Below are positions 11,447 to 25,327 of a stretch of DNA of 64,000 bases, one piece after another. The notes beneath the pieces were generated by a model that made no database searches, was not told the DNA's origin, and saw only the letters and a program-made list of their open reading frames with translations. The stretch's first letter is position 1; each line of letters begins with the position of its first letter. Position numbers and translations under genes: made by a program. Source of the DNA: Rotaria sp. Silwood1 (lineage: Eukaryota > Rotifera > Eurotatoria > Philodinida > Philodinidae); assembly GCA_905250075.1 (NCBI GenBank), contig CAJNOP010000119.1:398771-462770 (forward strand), written 5' to 3'.

Positions 11447-13825
11447 AGTACATTTATAACAATGTTGAAATGTGATTATATATGTGAATATATATATGTA
11501 TGTATTGATGTCGTGATATAACACTTAGCATTCTAATAAAATAGTTCAACAAGTTCCAAATGACGACAATCGTTGTTTGATGACATTGATTTTTTATTCT
11601 TAGAACTATTGAACAATTTTTTTCTTGTTACGTGTATGCACATATATATATATGTATATCGATACCAATTATCTAGTTTATTCTTTCGTATACTTTCTCT
11701 ATGGAACAAAAAAGAAAAAAAACCGAATGTTGTCACCTGAAGGCTTAAATTCTTTTTTTCTTTTTCTTTTATCGTACTAGTTCACTCACTTGTAGTATAC
11801 TAAAATGAGAATAAGATATGATGCTTGAGTGCATGCGATTATTGAACTTGAAGCCGGCAATCTTTCTATGTTTGTGAACTAAATAAATAGTAAAAAATGA
11901 AGACGCAATTACATATACAAGACATTCGTTCAATAGGGATGTACCGCCTATCGATAGTCATTTACTTTCTCTTTCCTTCGGGTAATGAGCACGCAAGTGT
12001 TCATTGTATACATATACATTTAACCCTATAGATGAAAACGACTAATTCACTAAGTATATAGACTTACTTGTTGTCTATCTGTCTGATTGTCTATATAAAA
12101 GAAGATATTTAAGAATTTATTTGTATTAACAATAGATAATTAAATCAAAAAGTCTTTTTTTTTAATGATTTTTACAATGCTTTATCTATAATAAATCCTT
12201 GAAATGCTGATTTTATTTGTTCTGTTGAATATGAACCAAATGAAATACATGTCTTTTATTGTATAACCAATAATATATATATATATATGTCATTTTGATG
12301 GCTTGATAAAAGTCAAGAACTTGCTTTTGTTCGTTTGTATATAATGAAATATGAATATTCATTTGAAATAAGTGCTTGAATACAAACAAAATTGATATAT
12401 AAATATACTGATTTGACAATCTACTATTCAATCTTTTTTTTTAAATAATATCTCTTTGACCGCGTAGGCCGATGTTATGACATACATATATATAAAAAAC
12501 GAATTTATTTGTTCTTTTTTTTAGTAAACGTTTTTACTGTATAAAATTAATCTCTTACTAAATGAATCAAGGAATTATCAATAAGCATCAGTAAGTATAA
12601 ATGATCTCAACTGTACAAATATCCTAAACAAAAATATTCATGCAATTTATATCATTCAATAACTAAGAGATCAGATTGTTTAAAATCTATTCAAAGCGCA
12701 AAGTAGTCTCAGGACGAATATTTTCATCGTCTGTACTCAAAGGATTAACCTATTTCTTTTATAATTTTTGGATCGAACAAAATACTTCTATAATAGAATT
12801 TCGATATTTATCAATGAATTTTATCGTCATTTCATCGAATTATGATCAATTCAAACAAATTTGAGCTTGTTATCATACATAATGGTTGATACAAAAGTTT
12901 CTGAAAAAAAATGTCACTTCGTTTTTCATCGTTTTAAACATATTTAGGAAAAACCAAAGCTATCAATTCAGAATCTATGTTGAAAGTCTTTTTTTTTACT
13001 GGATATTCAAAAAAGTTTTACCATGTTTTTTCTTTCAGTAATAATAATATCCATAAATAACACAAAAAATGTAGACTGTAAAAAAAGCAATCCACAATCG
13101 TTCTGGTATCAGGAACCGATCTTCAAGTAATGTCGTATTTTTTTCTATCAGATTCATAGAGAATCAGACAACAAACTGGAAAAAAGAATAACGCAATAAT
13201 ATATTATAGAACGCATAACAGAAATTTGAAAAATACTAGAATATCAGTTTCTTCTATATCACAGCGACTGTGTATTACTTTTTTTTACAGATTACATTTT
13301 ACTGTTATTTAAAGATATTTTCGTGACTCAAAAACTAAACATTTCAAAAACCTTTTTGATTCAACAGTTAAAAAAGGATTCTCAACCTAGGTTCTATTTT
13401 CTTAAACATGTTTTAGTCAATCTTTGGCATAAATTGTTCAATAAAACATTCATCATTTTATCTTGATCATTGATTCATTTACCAAATAATATACATAATA
13501 AATTTCTTTCATTATGAGTCAATTAATAAATGTTATGGAAACATTTTTAACAAAAAAATGAGGTTTTTTTTTTTTAAATACAAAAAAACAAACAACAACA
13601 ACAGAGCAACAATGATAAACTTCTTTCTTTTTTTTTTTGTAATTCGAACATTTAACTAAGATATTGTAAGCAAAATGAGACTTTAAAAATCGTTTTTGTT
13701 TTTATTTTTGCCTGTATAATAGTTTGTTCAAAGAATTGATGATTACTAAAAGAAAAAGAAAAAAAAGAAGAAGAAGAAGAAGAAAGAAACAAGACTAAAC
13801 TGTACATAAAATATTTGTTTTATTT
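11447..13825. other. Intergenic region between protocadherin and MyoD-family gene
   Basis: About 2.4 kb of AT-rich DNA that should contain the protocadherin promoter and the 3'UTR of the myogenic factor. Open frames at 11533-11736, 12213-12431 and 12676-12864 have no protein-like composition. A GAA/AAG tract lies at about 13755-13787. No inverted-repeat-bounded element was recognised. Confidence 0.5.
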
Positions 13826-16128
13826 TCAACAACATCGATTTAAAATAGTATTGTTCGATGTTCCATTTGTCGTTGTAGATGAACTAACAAGTTTATTTGG
13901 ATCAATACTTTCTACAATCATTGATAAACAATCAAGACTTGATACAGTTGATGTTGTATGATGTGGTAATACGACTTCAGCATAATCTGAAAATAGTATA
14001 TATATATATATACATATAAATATATATCTATATATGTATGTCTAATGATTGACTGACTAGAAAACAACAACAATCGTCTACATAGATGAGCAAGTATGAT
14101 GATGATGATGATGATGATGACAGCACCTCCGCCTTACTTCGATGAGAAAGATACATATCAAACATACTGTCTTTCATTTACACAACATGTGTTCTTAAAA
14201 TATCAAAAAAGAATAGATTTGCATCATCATCATCAACACGCTATTTAGCACGTTTGACGAAGCGAAACATATTATGACGAAAAAAGAAATCTTATGATCC
14301 ATTTGATTTCTTTTCATTTTATTATTTTTTAAATACTTATTCGACATTAATCATTTAGAATGATCGATATATATATATATATGTATTACATATGTAAAAT
14401 CGATTATTATTCAAAGAACAAAATATTTTCTTCTTCTTTTTTTTTGTTTTTGTTTTGATATAAAATAATTCTATTAACTTACTATCAATTGTACCATAGG
14501 CAGATGATGTTGAGGAATTATTACTATAATCAGTTGTTGTTATTGATGTTGTTGCTCCTGTTGTATTATTATTATATTTTTCACTGTAGTTTGTCGTTGA
14601 AGATCTTGATTTTAATAACTAAATATGTATATATAAATATATTTACATAGATCAATGTCTGGTATTTTTCTTAATATCTTATAAAGACAATAGACAAAAA
14701 TGTGCAGAATGACAAGATCATTTTCTTCTCAAATATAAACATTCAATTATTGTTGATAAGAAAGAGATGAGTACTATGATCAAACACATTAGAATAAAGA
14801 GAATGACTAAAGCAAGAACTTGATATTAAGAATATACCATCATTGTTCTGTATGTTTCTTCTTTTCTTTCTTTTTTTTTCTTGTTTTGTTCTTAACAAGA
14901 CTACTCATTCTGATAGATACACTCGAGTAAGAATCGGCGTAGAAGAAAAAAAATAGCTAATGAGGAGCTCGATTTACAACTATAAAGATATTGACCTATC
15001 TTTTCTTTACTAATGTAATTAATAAAAAGAAAAAAGAAGAAGAAGAAGCTATAGAGATAATGATATAACTTTATATTCTATAAAATATTTTGTTATTCTA
15101 TTAATTTAATATTATATTGGTTTTTAAGAATATCTTACTTCATTGGTATTTGTTGTTGTTGTTGCTGATTTTTGATCTAAATCATGTTTTAATGGTCTTG
15201 AAGTAACACCAGCAGAACGAAGTAAATCTTCTAAATTTTCAATATATTCAATAGCGTTACGTAAAATTTCCACTTTTGGTAAACGTTGACTTGGATTAGG
15301 ACATGTACGTCTTTTTAATGTTTCAAATGCTTCATTGACTTTACGTAAACGTCGTCGTTCACGCATTGTAGCAGCTTTTCGTCTATCAACAGTAACTGTT
15401 TTACGTTTACAAGCTTTACATGCCCATAAAAGACAACGACGAGTACCATCACATGAACCAGTAGCAGATATTGATGTATTATTTGGATCAGTTGTTGTAC
15501 TTGTATGTAGTTCATTTTTATGTGGTGTTAATGTTAAATTTGATTGTTCATCACATGAATGACTTGATGGAGATTGTGATCCAGCTGCTGAAGATGACAT
15601 TATTGAACTTGTTGGTGATACATGTGAAATTGTTGTTGATGATTGTAATTGTGGTGGTGGATAAAAATTATTTGTATTATTAATAAGAGTTTTATCTGAA
15701 CTAAGTTCAGATGAAGGTAATGGTGGAGAAAGTGATGGTGCTCGAATATGAATATAAGATGAATTCGTTTGTTGTAAACTTGAATAATGTGGTAAAAATG
15801 ATGATGTTGATGTATTTGTAGTTGGATTTGTTGATGATGAATCAATATCATATGTTGTATATGTACGAATATTTGTTGAATATGGATGTTGTTGTTGTTG
15901 TTGTTGTTGTTGATGATGATGATGATGATAAAATTGTGATGCATAAGATGGTACAAATTGAGCAACAGCAGCATATTGTCCATCAACAGTTGAATATAAT
16001 TGAGTCGCTGGACTATGTGCACTGTTCGGATGAAAATAGGCACCATAAGATGAAACAGAAACAGGTGTTGGTGAAACCGATGGACCATCACAATACTGTT
16101 GTTGACAACTGCGAAAATCTGTCATCAT
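13826..16128 (-). CDS. MyoD: Myogenic regulatory factor (MyoD/Myf5 family bHLH)
   Basis: Three exons (15139-16128, 14483-14618, 13826-13986) join in frame to 428 aa. The Cys-rich [12 protein letters not shown] box is followed directly by the basic region [20 protein letters not shown]. This contains the Ala-Thr pair of the myogenic code, then helix-loop-helix with [20 protein letters not shown] and [11 protein letters not shown]. The last exon encodes [13 protein letters not shown], the C-terminal amphipathic helix III of MyoD-family proteins; this confirms the gene and the splicing. The N-terminal 220 residues are low-complexity, with His and Gln runs near residue 70-80. Family members form E-protein heterodimers, bind E-boxes in the nucleus and start skeletal-type muscle differentiation. 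The large empty flank upstream (6.6 kb) would suit distal enhancers. The single MRF of protostomes cannot be assigned to one vertebrate paralogue. Confidence 0.95.
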
Positions 16129-19100
16129 TGTGAAATGATTTCAAAGAATTTGAAATACAATTGATTAGAATATATATATATATATTCAATCTAACAATAT
16201 GTATCAAACATAAAACAAAAGTCTATTGCTGGATTTCGTAACGATGCATCTTCTTTTTCTTTCTCTCTCGACATATCTTCCTCTTTTCTATAGTTTCCTT
16301 TTATCTGGTTGGCTGTTTGAAACTGCGTTTGATGGGAGGATCGAATAGCAATTAAGAATCGTTCCTTGTCTTCTTCTCCACTCGCTCTCTCTTTCTCTTT
16401 CTCTCTTGTTCTCTCATGCGGTATTGCTGATGATGTACAAGCAAACTGATAACAGAAAAAGGCAAAGTAAACGAGTAATGATGATAATGCATCGGTTGAG
16501 AACGAATCATCAAGTCAAAACAAGCCTAGCACTAGTCGATAATCATGTGATCGATGTTATTTTCAATTTTAAAAAGCAATTAGATGTCGATTACCATACA
16601 AAATCAGTTCTAGTTGATTCAATAAATTAGTAAAACACAAAAATTGAACATCTATTATGAAAATATTTGAGTTATTCTTTTTCTACATTCAAACATCAGA
16701 TCATTGAATTGTTTTGTTAAGCATATATGAATAAGATCTTCTAAAGTTGTTTTATTTTAAGTGACGAAATCAACTTATTTTCAAAAGACTTTCTCACGAA
16801 TACTAATAATGAATCAACAAGACTCATGATATAATTTGAAGTCACTTCTTGTTTATATTAATATTAAATTGAAGTAAATCTTATTGTTGACGACTACTTT
16901 ATCTGAAGAATATCTTGTTCTAATATGTTTTGGCAAAAAAGAAAGATTGTTTACGTTATTATGAAATAGTCTTTAAGAAATCTATGACAACATAGTTCTT
17001 CTCTTTTTCTCCTTAACTAAATCAAATGCTTGAAAAATGAAAATTAAAGTCAAAAATTTGAACGAGAATTTTTTGTTTTACTTATTGATTATAAATTGTT
17101 TATAAAATATTTAAAAAATGTAATCTATTAAGTTAGTAAATCAAACTGGTATGTTCTGATGGCATCTATAGAAAAAGAAAACTGATCGATCATGATGTCA
17201 GAGTAAGATAAAAACAGGTGTGTGTTTGTCAAAGAAATTACTATTAGTCATTATTGTCTGTAAAAACGATTACAGTAGAAAAGACATTTATCGATTGTCA
17301 AAAGAGATAATGGCACAATCAGACTAGAGAGAAGAAGAAGAAGAATACAATACAAATAATGATCATTCCGACGAAAGGCAAGAACAAAAAATCAATTATA
17401 TTCATGTCAGTAACATAGATATATGTACATCTATAAGAAATAAATGAATATCGACAATCGTTCGAAAAGAAAATTTTGTTTTTTTTTTTTTTTGTTTTCT
17501 TTTTTTGAATACAAGATTCCCAGATGAAATAAAAAAATAAATAGTAAAAATGACAATAAGTAATTATTTCTCTCTTTCTTTCGTTCTCGGCTTTTTTTTT
17601 CTTGTTTTTTCTTCGTTTCTTTTACTTTTATCTCTATATGTGTTCGGTGCAACTCCCTCGGTGAGAAAACATCTAGTATGTTGGACTTCGTTAATTGATA
17701 TGTTGGAGTTATATTCCACTGAGAATGATATGCATATATAGGATCGATACCGATGACTAAAGAACAAAGCAAATTAGGCTATGATTTTAGTCTCAATGAC
17801 TGTGGGTGGTAGATATATATAAATACATAGAACAAGAGGAAAATCTTCTTATATTGAAATGTTAAATAAACATATATATGAATGTATGTCCTTGCTAAAA
17901 GAAAATCGCCTATGAGAATTGGGATTTATGAGATAAGGACAAGCATTGCTTGTTAATATAGAATTACGAGTACTCAAAACTTGGTAACAAAATACATATC
18001 TTATATAAATAAAAGAAAACAGAACAGAACAGATTTTATCCTTGATTAATTGAAAAACATTGATAATTGTTTGAAAATAGTTGTCATGGATTAGTGATTG
18101 TATTTTGTTTTTTTGAATGCTAATGATACATCGATCGCTGATCGATTCGGCATATTCTTTTAGCTCTGAAAAAACTGATACACCGTTCGTGATGGTTAGA
18201 GAATTAAAAATGCAGAGAAAAAAGCAAGCTCATTAGTTCCGGTAATCAATTGATCAACGTGTGGAGAAAAGCTAAAAAAAAAGAAGAAGAGCACCGACAC
18301 GTTGATGTTTCTTCGATTTTCAAATAATATTTAATGCTTCCCAGAGGGGAATGTTTGATCAAGCAATAGAGAAAAAAAAGAACTATGCATCTTTAAATTT
18401 AAAATGATCATGTCTTTCGACAAGTTCATGTATGATGATTTAAATATTTGTTAACAATGTTAAATTGATAATTTTTTTAAGATGATTGAACAATTTGGAT
18501 AATGTTTAAATAAAATTTGAAAGTATATTTATGATGAAATTTATTAAATCTTGAATACATTTTAGAAGTTTTTGCGCATTGCTTTTTTAATAGATGTTTC
18601 TTTGATTGATGAATTGTTCACAGAATAAAAAGGATTATAAATATGAAAGTAGAGCGAAAATTTTGATGCTTTGAGGTCAAGATAACCTATCAATTTTTTG
18701 GTAAGATATGCATTGACTAATAGAGAAATTATCTATTTAATTGAAAACTTTGTTTTCCTTTGTTCTCTATCGATAATTTGTTGTAGTAAACAATGAATTT
18801 GAACATTAAAAAAAAAGAAATAGCTATTAGTATGTATTCTAAGATTTCTGATCATTCAGTATTGCTCGTTAATGTTCAAACAAGTTTTATCAAACTGTTA
18901 CTTCGCTTAAACGAAATTACTCAAGAGTAATTATATTCTTATGATAATTTTATTCATGATGAAATGAGAGAATAATCTTTCATTGTTATCTGTCAATGTA
19001 TATATCATATTGAACTTAAACAGTTGTCGAAGTTATTTCAGATCAGTAAAATACCAAGTAATTAGCAATTTATTAATGATCTCACAATCAATATATACAT

Positions 19101-22100
19101 ATATATTAGAAGTTCATTTGAAAAGTATACATATAAGTTTTCTATTTGCATGATACTATGTTCTGTTGTTCACAAAATAGATTTCTAGAATATTATGTTC
19201 TGATTTAAATAAAAATAATGAAAACTTGAAGAGCAGTGATTAGGTGAGAATGACAATGAAGAGAAAACCACTGTGAAACAACTAGGAGAAAATGCATAAT
19301 GACTCTTGCGACCTATGATTTTCTTCTAGTACAGTGAAAATACAATTTTATATATAATGAATGATAAATTTCAATAATATCTCGCCTAAAATGTTTCGAA
19401 ACCAGAAGTTATACGTACTTCTTTATGTACGAATATTATTATGGTACTCGTCTCGCATGTTCTTTTTTTGCAGTAAAAATAGCTTGACTAATGTAGTTTA
19501 TACTGAATTAATCCACAAATCATGTCGAACTAAATGTATGTCTATGAGTTTACTTCTTTCCGATGTTATCTTTTAACAAAGTATCTAATTTGCTGAAGAT
19601 CGTAATTGATCATAGAAAAAAGTTCGCAAAACTATGGATATATTTGGTCATATTCATGATGAATATTTCAATATTTTTATTTTATTTTATTATAGCAATA
19701 ACTAAGAATTCGATTGATAAGTGTATTTTAAGTAGTACACGTATTTATGAGTTGACGTAAACAATTATAAATCGGATGATCTTCTTTTTGATCGTATAGT
19801 AAATGATTTATATTTAATTTCCATTTATTACGAAAGACCACACTTAATATTTAAAGGGAATTAGCATATTGTTTTACACTTTAACGATCATTTTATACAA
19901 GATAGAAGAATTGATATATATGATTGTTTTGAATAAATAGCAATGGATAAGAAAAATCTGCCAATCTTTAGTTTAAAGTGAAGAAAAAAATTAGTTTGTT
20001 CATTGTTTTTTGATTAGCACTGAGAATTTCGTTCTAAAAAATTTTCTCGAATGAGCAACGATTCCTTCTTATATAGAATTCAGTCTATAATATTTCGATA
20101 CTAGAGACCGCATGAACAAGGTTTTTTAATTTAGGATGCAAAAGTCTTTGCCCAAATGTCGGATTCTGTTATATTACATCGTCAACTTCTTAATTTTCCA
20201 GAAGAAATCTGATGAAGAAGAACAGCCGAAAACCAAGTACCTTTAAAAAAGTTCTTGCAACATTTTTTCAATTTTAAAAGTCTATATTTCTGAATTATTG
20301 TGAGCTACATGAATGAATCAACATACAATGCATTAAAAAAGTCTGTCAATAGCAGTTTTAGCAAAACTTGTTAAATCTGTTTTGAAATTTTTTAATCAAA
20401 AAAGTTTGAAAAATAAAATTTTTTGTCCGAGAAATACCAGTTTGCAAGAATATCAGCTCTCATCTTCAGATATTATGCATGAACTGAATTCTTTTTGCTT
20501 TATTTATTCCAAATACTTCAAGTCATAAAAATTAAACAGAACAAAATGATTCAAAAAAAAGTTTTCTACTGTTGCAACATGCCTAGGTAGTAACAACGGT
20601 CTATTTATTCAGTCTTTTCTTAGAAAAAGCTATATTTTGGTAAAAAAAAACAACTAAGAGTAAATTTAACTTTCAAAACAACATTGAAAAGAGAACTTTT
20701 TACACTACAGAAATTAGTTGCACACATGTTCTTTTATTTTCTTTCCGATTTAAAAAAAGAATTAATAGAAAATAAAAACAAAATATTGTTGTTTGAAAGT
20801 AAAGTCGCAAAAGCTTTGTTTGATATATTTGCCTTTGGACTTTTTCTCCTCGTCAAATTCGCTCCGAAATAACATTTCTAATAGGAAATTTGTAGGACAG
20901 ACATTGTTCTTTCTAGCAAAGACAATTTTCTTGATCTAGAAGTCATTTATGTGGTATAATAGACTTTGACATTTTTGCAAAGACTTCTTTTTCGTAAACA
21001 ATGCATATTCTTGACGAAAGTCAAATATATCAATTCTATTGTGAGAAGCAAAATCATTATTTTGTAGTGAAGAGAAAGAAAAATAGATCTATACTATTAA
21101 ATAACAAAATATATCTCATCAAATGAAAAATGAACAAATCATCTCATGCGCAATTCCTTAGTTTCATAAGCTATAACTTCGGAAATAGACTTATAGTAAG
21201 ATTAATTTTTATTCAGATCAACTGAAAGATTCATTTTCTTGCATTTTTAATTAGTTCATAGCAATTTGGGACAAGTTGATTCTTTATTTTTTTTTCGAAT
21301 AATTATTATCCTATAGGAAGACTGATGAGAAGGCGAACTCATTTCAAGCTAAAAAAATGTGTTTGATGATACTGCATTAGTTATTTGGATTCAGAAAAAA
21401 TGAATAAATTATTAAAACAAGTCAAAGAAAAAAATAAGATTATCTGCTTTGTGATGGCCTAATACATTTAAGAGAAACAAAAAAAAAAGGGATGTATCAT
21501 TACTATAGTGTACGTGACCAACTCCTAGTCACGATCACGACCGTCACCTTAAGTTATAGTGATCTATACTCAATACTATTCTCCAAAACTTTTCCTATCC
21601 TCATGAATAGCACATCAGACGAAAATCAAAACATATTGTGTTCTTTTCTTCGAGTTTGTTTTTTTCCAAGTAGTATTAGAAATGCTTTACTATTAGTTTT
21701 ATTCGAATTAACCATCAATTTCACAGTAAATAAACAATATCAAAATAACTATTAGCATCCGAAGTCTGTTTTACAACAATTTTTATTCAAATTTCTCATA
21801 ACTATAATACAATTAGTTTATTGTATTACTGAGTAAATGATTTGATTGTATTACCATTGACATGAAAATTAACATTATGAAGAGAAAAACATAAAGTCTT
21901 TATATTTTATACAAATATTTACACAAATAATTAATGCAAGACGAAAAATATTTCATCTTGTCGATGATAATTTTTATCTAGTCTTTCGTACTATATATAA
22001 ATTAAATGCATTCATATTTTGTAATAATTACAAAAACAAAGCGAATGTAGATCAGCATGATTTAAAGGCAAATTGAAAGAAAAAACTTTTTATAAAACAT

Positions 22101-22726
22101 AACGGAAAAGGAAAATTTGTTTTCTTCTTTTGTATGTGTATTTTTCATTAATGTCACAAAATAAATGTTTGATTTTGTCTAAAAATATCACAGCTGGAAG
22201 CTATATTTTATCAAAAAAACAAAAAAAACCTTCAGTAACTAATGTCGTCATTTTCTTAATAAATGATTTTGATTGAGCACGCACAACATCAAATGTGATT
22301 TATTGTTATAATTCGAATAGATAGTGACAACATTTAGAAAAAAAAAAAAGTGTACCACCAGATAATAAATATTCAGTCACAAAACAACAATAAAATACTT
22401 TCCCAACTTCAAAATTCATTAATACATATTCACAGCTCTTTTTCTTTTAATTATAAACTAATATCATCCTCCATCAAAATTGCGAAAATACAACATTTAG
22501 ACTTTATGAAGAAAAAAGAAACAAAAAAAAAAAACAAATAGTGAAATTAATTGAAAGAATGTTACGGTACAACAATTATAAATAATATTGATATATATAT
22601 ATATATATATGTGTATATGTATATAAATATTTGGTTTTCTTTTTTGTCGGTAACAGATCTTTTCTTATTGTATTTTATTTATAATACTGATTATTTAAAA
22701 CTTTTTTTTTCTTTCTTCTTTCTTCT
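16129..22726. other. 6.6-kb gene-poor stretch upstream of the MyoD-family gene
   Basis: No gene supported. Open frames of 60-113 codons (16406-16630, 17431-17772, 19361-19760, 20684-20872, 21492-21755) are AT-rich and lysine/phenylalanine-rich, with no recognisable motif or splice partner. The content is AT-rich DNA with poly-A/T runs, GAA and CT microsatellites (near 16257-16415 and 17330-17345) and TA repeats. It holds the 5' side of the myogenic gene and the 3'UTR of the cytochrome b561 gene. No tRNA-like cloverleaf was recognised by eye. Confidence 0.5.
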
Positions 22727-23724
22727 TTAATCAGCCAAAGGTACATGTTCAATTTCATTTTCCGGAGGTCGTTGATAACCTGGATTGCTAACAAGATAAA
22801 GAATAATACCAGCAAATATAAGAACAAAAATACCAAAGAAATTAATCATATTTCGTTGATATTTTATTTTATCATCACCATAAATATGGTAACTAAATAA
22901 ACAACAAACAAACATAAAAATAAAAAATAAATATAATCGATTTAAATAACTTACAAAATACTATATTCCGTTATACCCATTAAAACAGCTCCAACAGCAA
23001 GACTGAAAATAGTTTTACCCCAAAATTTATGACTAAATAAAAAAAAAAAAACAATATTAAAATTCAGTTTTTCTAAATTTTATATTTTACCTTGGCATAT
23101 AAGCTTTACGAATCTCTTCACTTAATTTTGGAAATAGAAAACTAACAAAACCACATACCCATTGGGCACCAAATAAAATAACAGCTGTAAGACCAACCCA
23201 TGAATGAAGTGAATAAAGATTAGCTTTTGGTGGATCAGATAAATTATGATTATCAAAAACAGCTTTAAGACCAATTGATGCAAATATAAGCGAAAGTGCT
23301 AATAAAGATCCATGAAGAATTTTAACACGAATTTTTTTTACATCACGAAATACACGATAAGCTAAAATAGCTTTAAAAACAAAACACATTCTTTTCATTT
23401 TTCAAATAAATATATACATAAAAAAAAAAGCAACTTACCATCACCATAGAAAAATACCATACCCAATGTCATAAATAATGGATGATAATTAAATTCTTTA
23501 TTAACATCCGACTAAAATCAAAAGCAATTGAATATTAATAAATAATATTCAAAAAAAACAAGGCAACTAACTGTCCATGCAAAACCACCACGATATTCAC
23601 CAAAAAGAACTGCTACAAGTACAATTGCAAAAACACCAACAAATTGTGAACTGAATACCATGAAAGAAAACCATTTTAATGTAATGCGTGATGAACCAAT
23701 TTCATCAAAAGTTCCTTTACCCAT
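22727..23724 (-). CDS. Cytochrome b561 (ascorbate-dependent transmembrane electron carrier)
   Basis: Five exons (23572-23724, 23439-23511, 23091-23370, 22955-23032, 22727-22892) join in frame to 249 aa, the normal size of animal b561 proteins. Six hydrophobic helices are visible. The four histidines that ligate the two hemes are present in order: [29 protein letters not shown] and SHKFWGK. The motif [11 protein letters not shown] precedes the first, as in the family. The family moves electrons from cytosolic ascorbate across vesicle, lysosomal or plasma membranes to regenerate ascorbate or reduce ferric iron. Which animal subtype (CYB561, CYBRD1 or CYB561A3) is not settled. The start is the Met of [10 protein letters not shown]; the bases before it look like an acceptor (ttaatag), so a 5'UTR intron or trans-splicing is possible. 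Confidence 0.92.
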
Positions 23725-25327
23725 TGCTATTAACGTCAAGTAAAAAAACAAAATCTACAAAAGAAGAAAATTCTTTTTCTCAATCAAAATATTTCTAATA
23801 AGCAAAAAAAAATGTCAATGATTGCTCTAGAGCACCTTTTTTTTTCTTTTCTTCACATAATGATACCAATAAAACAAAAAAAAATTTTCTCGTCCTATTT
23901 ACTCATGTTCATGTTTGTATAAGCAATAGAAACAATAAATTCGCTACATTGAATAAATGATAATCTACATGTTTTATGACGTCAATCAATCGATTGACTA
24001 TTTATGGAAATATGAAACGCATCATCATCATCATCAATAGAAAAGAGAGAAACAAAAAAAACAACAACATTTTGTAAATCGAATCAATCTATTTTAATAT
24101 TTTATGAATAGAATATTTCGAATGAAATTCATGAAAATTAATTAGATTTTCTCAAGTTCTATTGATACATTAAAATTAAAAGATTTTAAGTTATTCTCGA
24201 AAAAGTTCTTAATAACATTTATTCTTTCATGCAATTAAAAAATTCCAACGAATTATTACAAATTTCTTCCAATCTATCAGAATTTCTATTAGAAATCTAA
24301 AGCAAAATATTATAGGCAAGAACTAATCAATAAAAAACAAAGACAAAGTTATAACATATTATGGTAAATAGATTTCTGCGCAAAAAAACAATATGGAAAA
24401 ATAATGTACAAATAACGATAAAAATATGCACATAATAATTTTTCTAGACAAAAGAAATACTATTCTGAATTTATTTTTACTATCATACACATATTAGAAA
24501 ATAGAAAACAAGAATAAATTCGAAAGTAATTATTATTTTTCTTGTTTATGAATGTTAATACATTCGTTGAAAGATAATAAAATTAATTGATTCTATGGAA
24601 ATTTCTAATTAAATACATCCAAAAACAATTAATAAATAAAATATGCACATAAAAAAAAAGAAAACATCAATATTAGAAATTTAAACTAAGACAAAAATCA
24701 AATTTCATTAATGAGTTTAGTTAAAAGAAATAAATAATACTTCGTAATTTGATCTGAAATTAGAATTTAAAAACAAGAGAAAGATAAGTAACTTTTTAAT
24801 AATATTAAAATTAATAAGTTAAGTATCGTTTCTATTTTGCAGAGTATCATCTAGATACATTGCTTTTTCTATTAGAATGCATAACATAAGACTTCTTTTA
24901 AAATCTTTAGTATCTTAGGTACTTCGCTCTTACTTAAGACACTTAGTATTGAAAACCGAGGATCTGCTTTATTATTGTTTAATTGTGTAAACGAAGTAAA
25001 TAAACTAATATTCAGCAAACAAAAAACAAACATTACATTATCTCCAACCAATATAACTGAAAACGAAAACAAACTTGCTGAGTCTCCAAAACAACGTATA
25101 CAGTCATATAATTGATTATTTATTTTTTTCATTTGTGATCAATTATGACTGTTTCGTAGAGTTTTATATATGAAAAATGATTCGTTCAAAAAAATAACCA
25201 ATAGAAATATGTCATTTATTTCGAAATCAATGATTATTACTAGTTCTGCCTTGTACAGAACTTATACTTGTCTATCTTACTTTTTATTTTATTTTTATTT
25301 TATAGATTTTACCACTTAAAATAAACA
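23725..25327. other. Divergent spacer between cytochrome b561 and ZC3H15
   Basis: About 1.6 kb of AT-rich DNA between two divergent start codons, so it contains both promoters. A CATCAT microsatellite lies near 24020-24035. The open frame at 24872-25132 (-) has no recognisable motif. No repeat or RNA gene was seen. A polypyrimidine tract ending in tatag at 25305 lies 22 bases before the ZC3H15 start. Confidence 0.5.

Noticed and set aside
15600-16091. Long minus-strand and plus-strand open frames overlapping the MyoD-family first exon
   Set aside because: They are out-of-frame translations of CAT/CAA repeats (His/Ile/Leu-rich) over a clearly coding bHLH exon.
17431-17772. 113-codon minus-strand open frame
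   Set aside because: Lys/Glu-rich from AAG/GAA runs, with no recognisable domain or splice partner.
21514-21532. Small GC-richer hairpin gtgac...gtcac in the desert
   Set aside because: A 5-bp stem only; not enough to support a feature.
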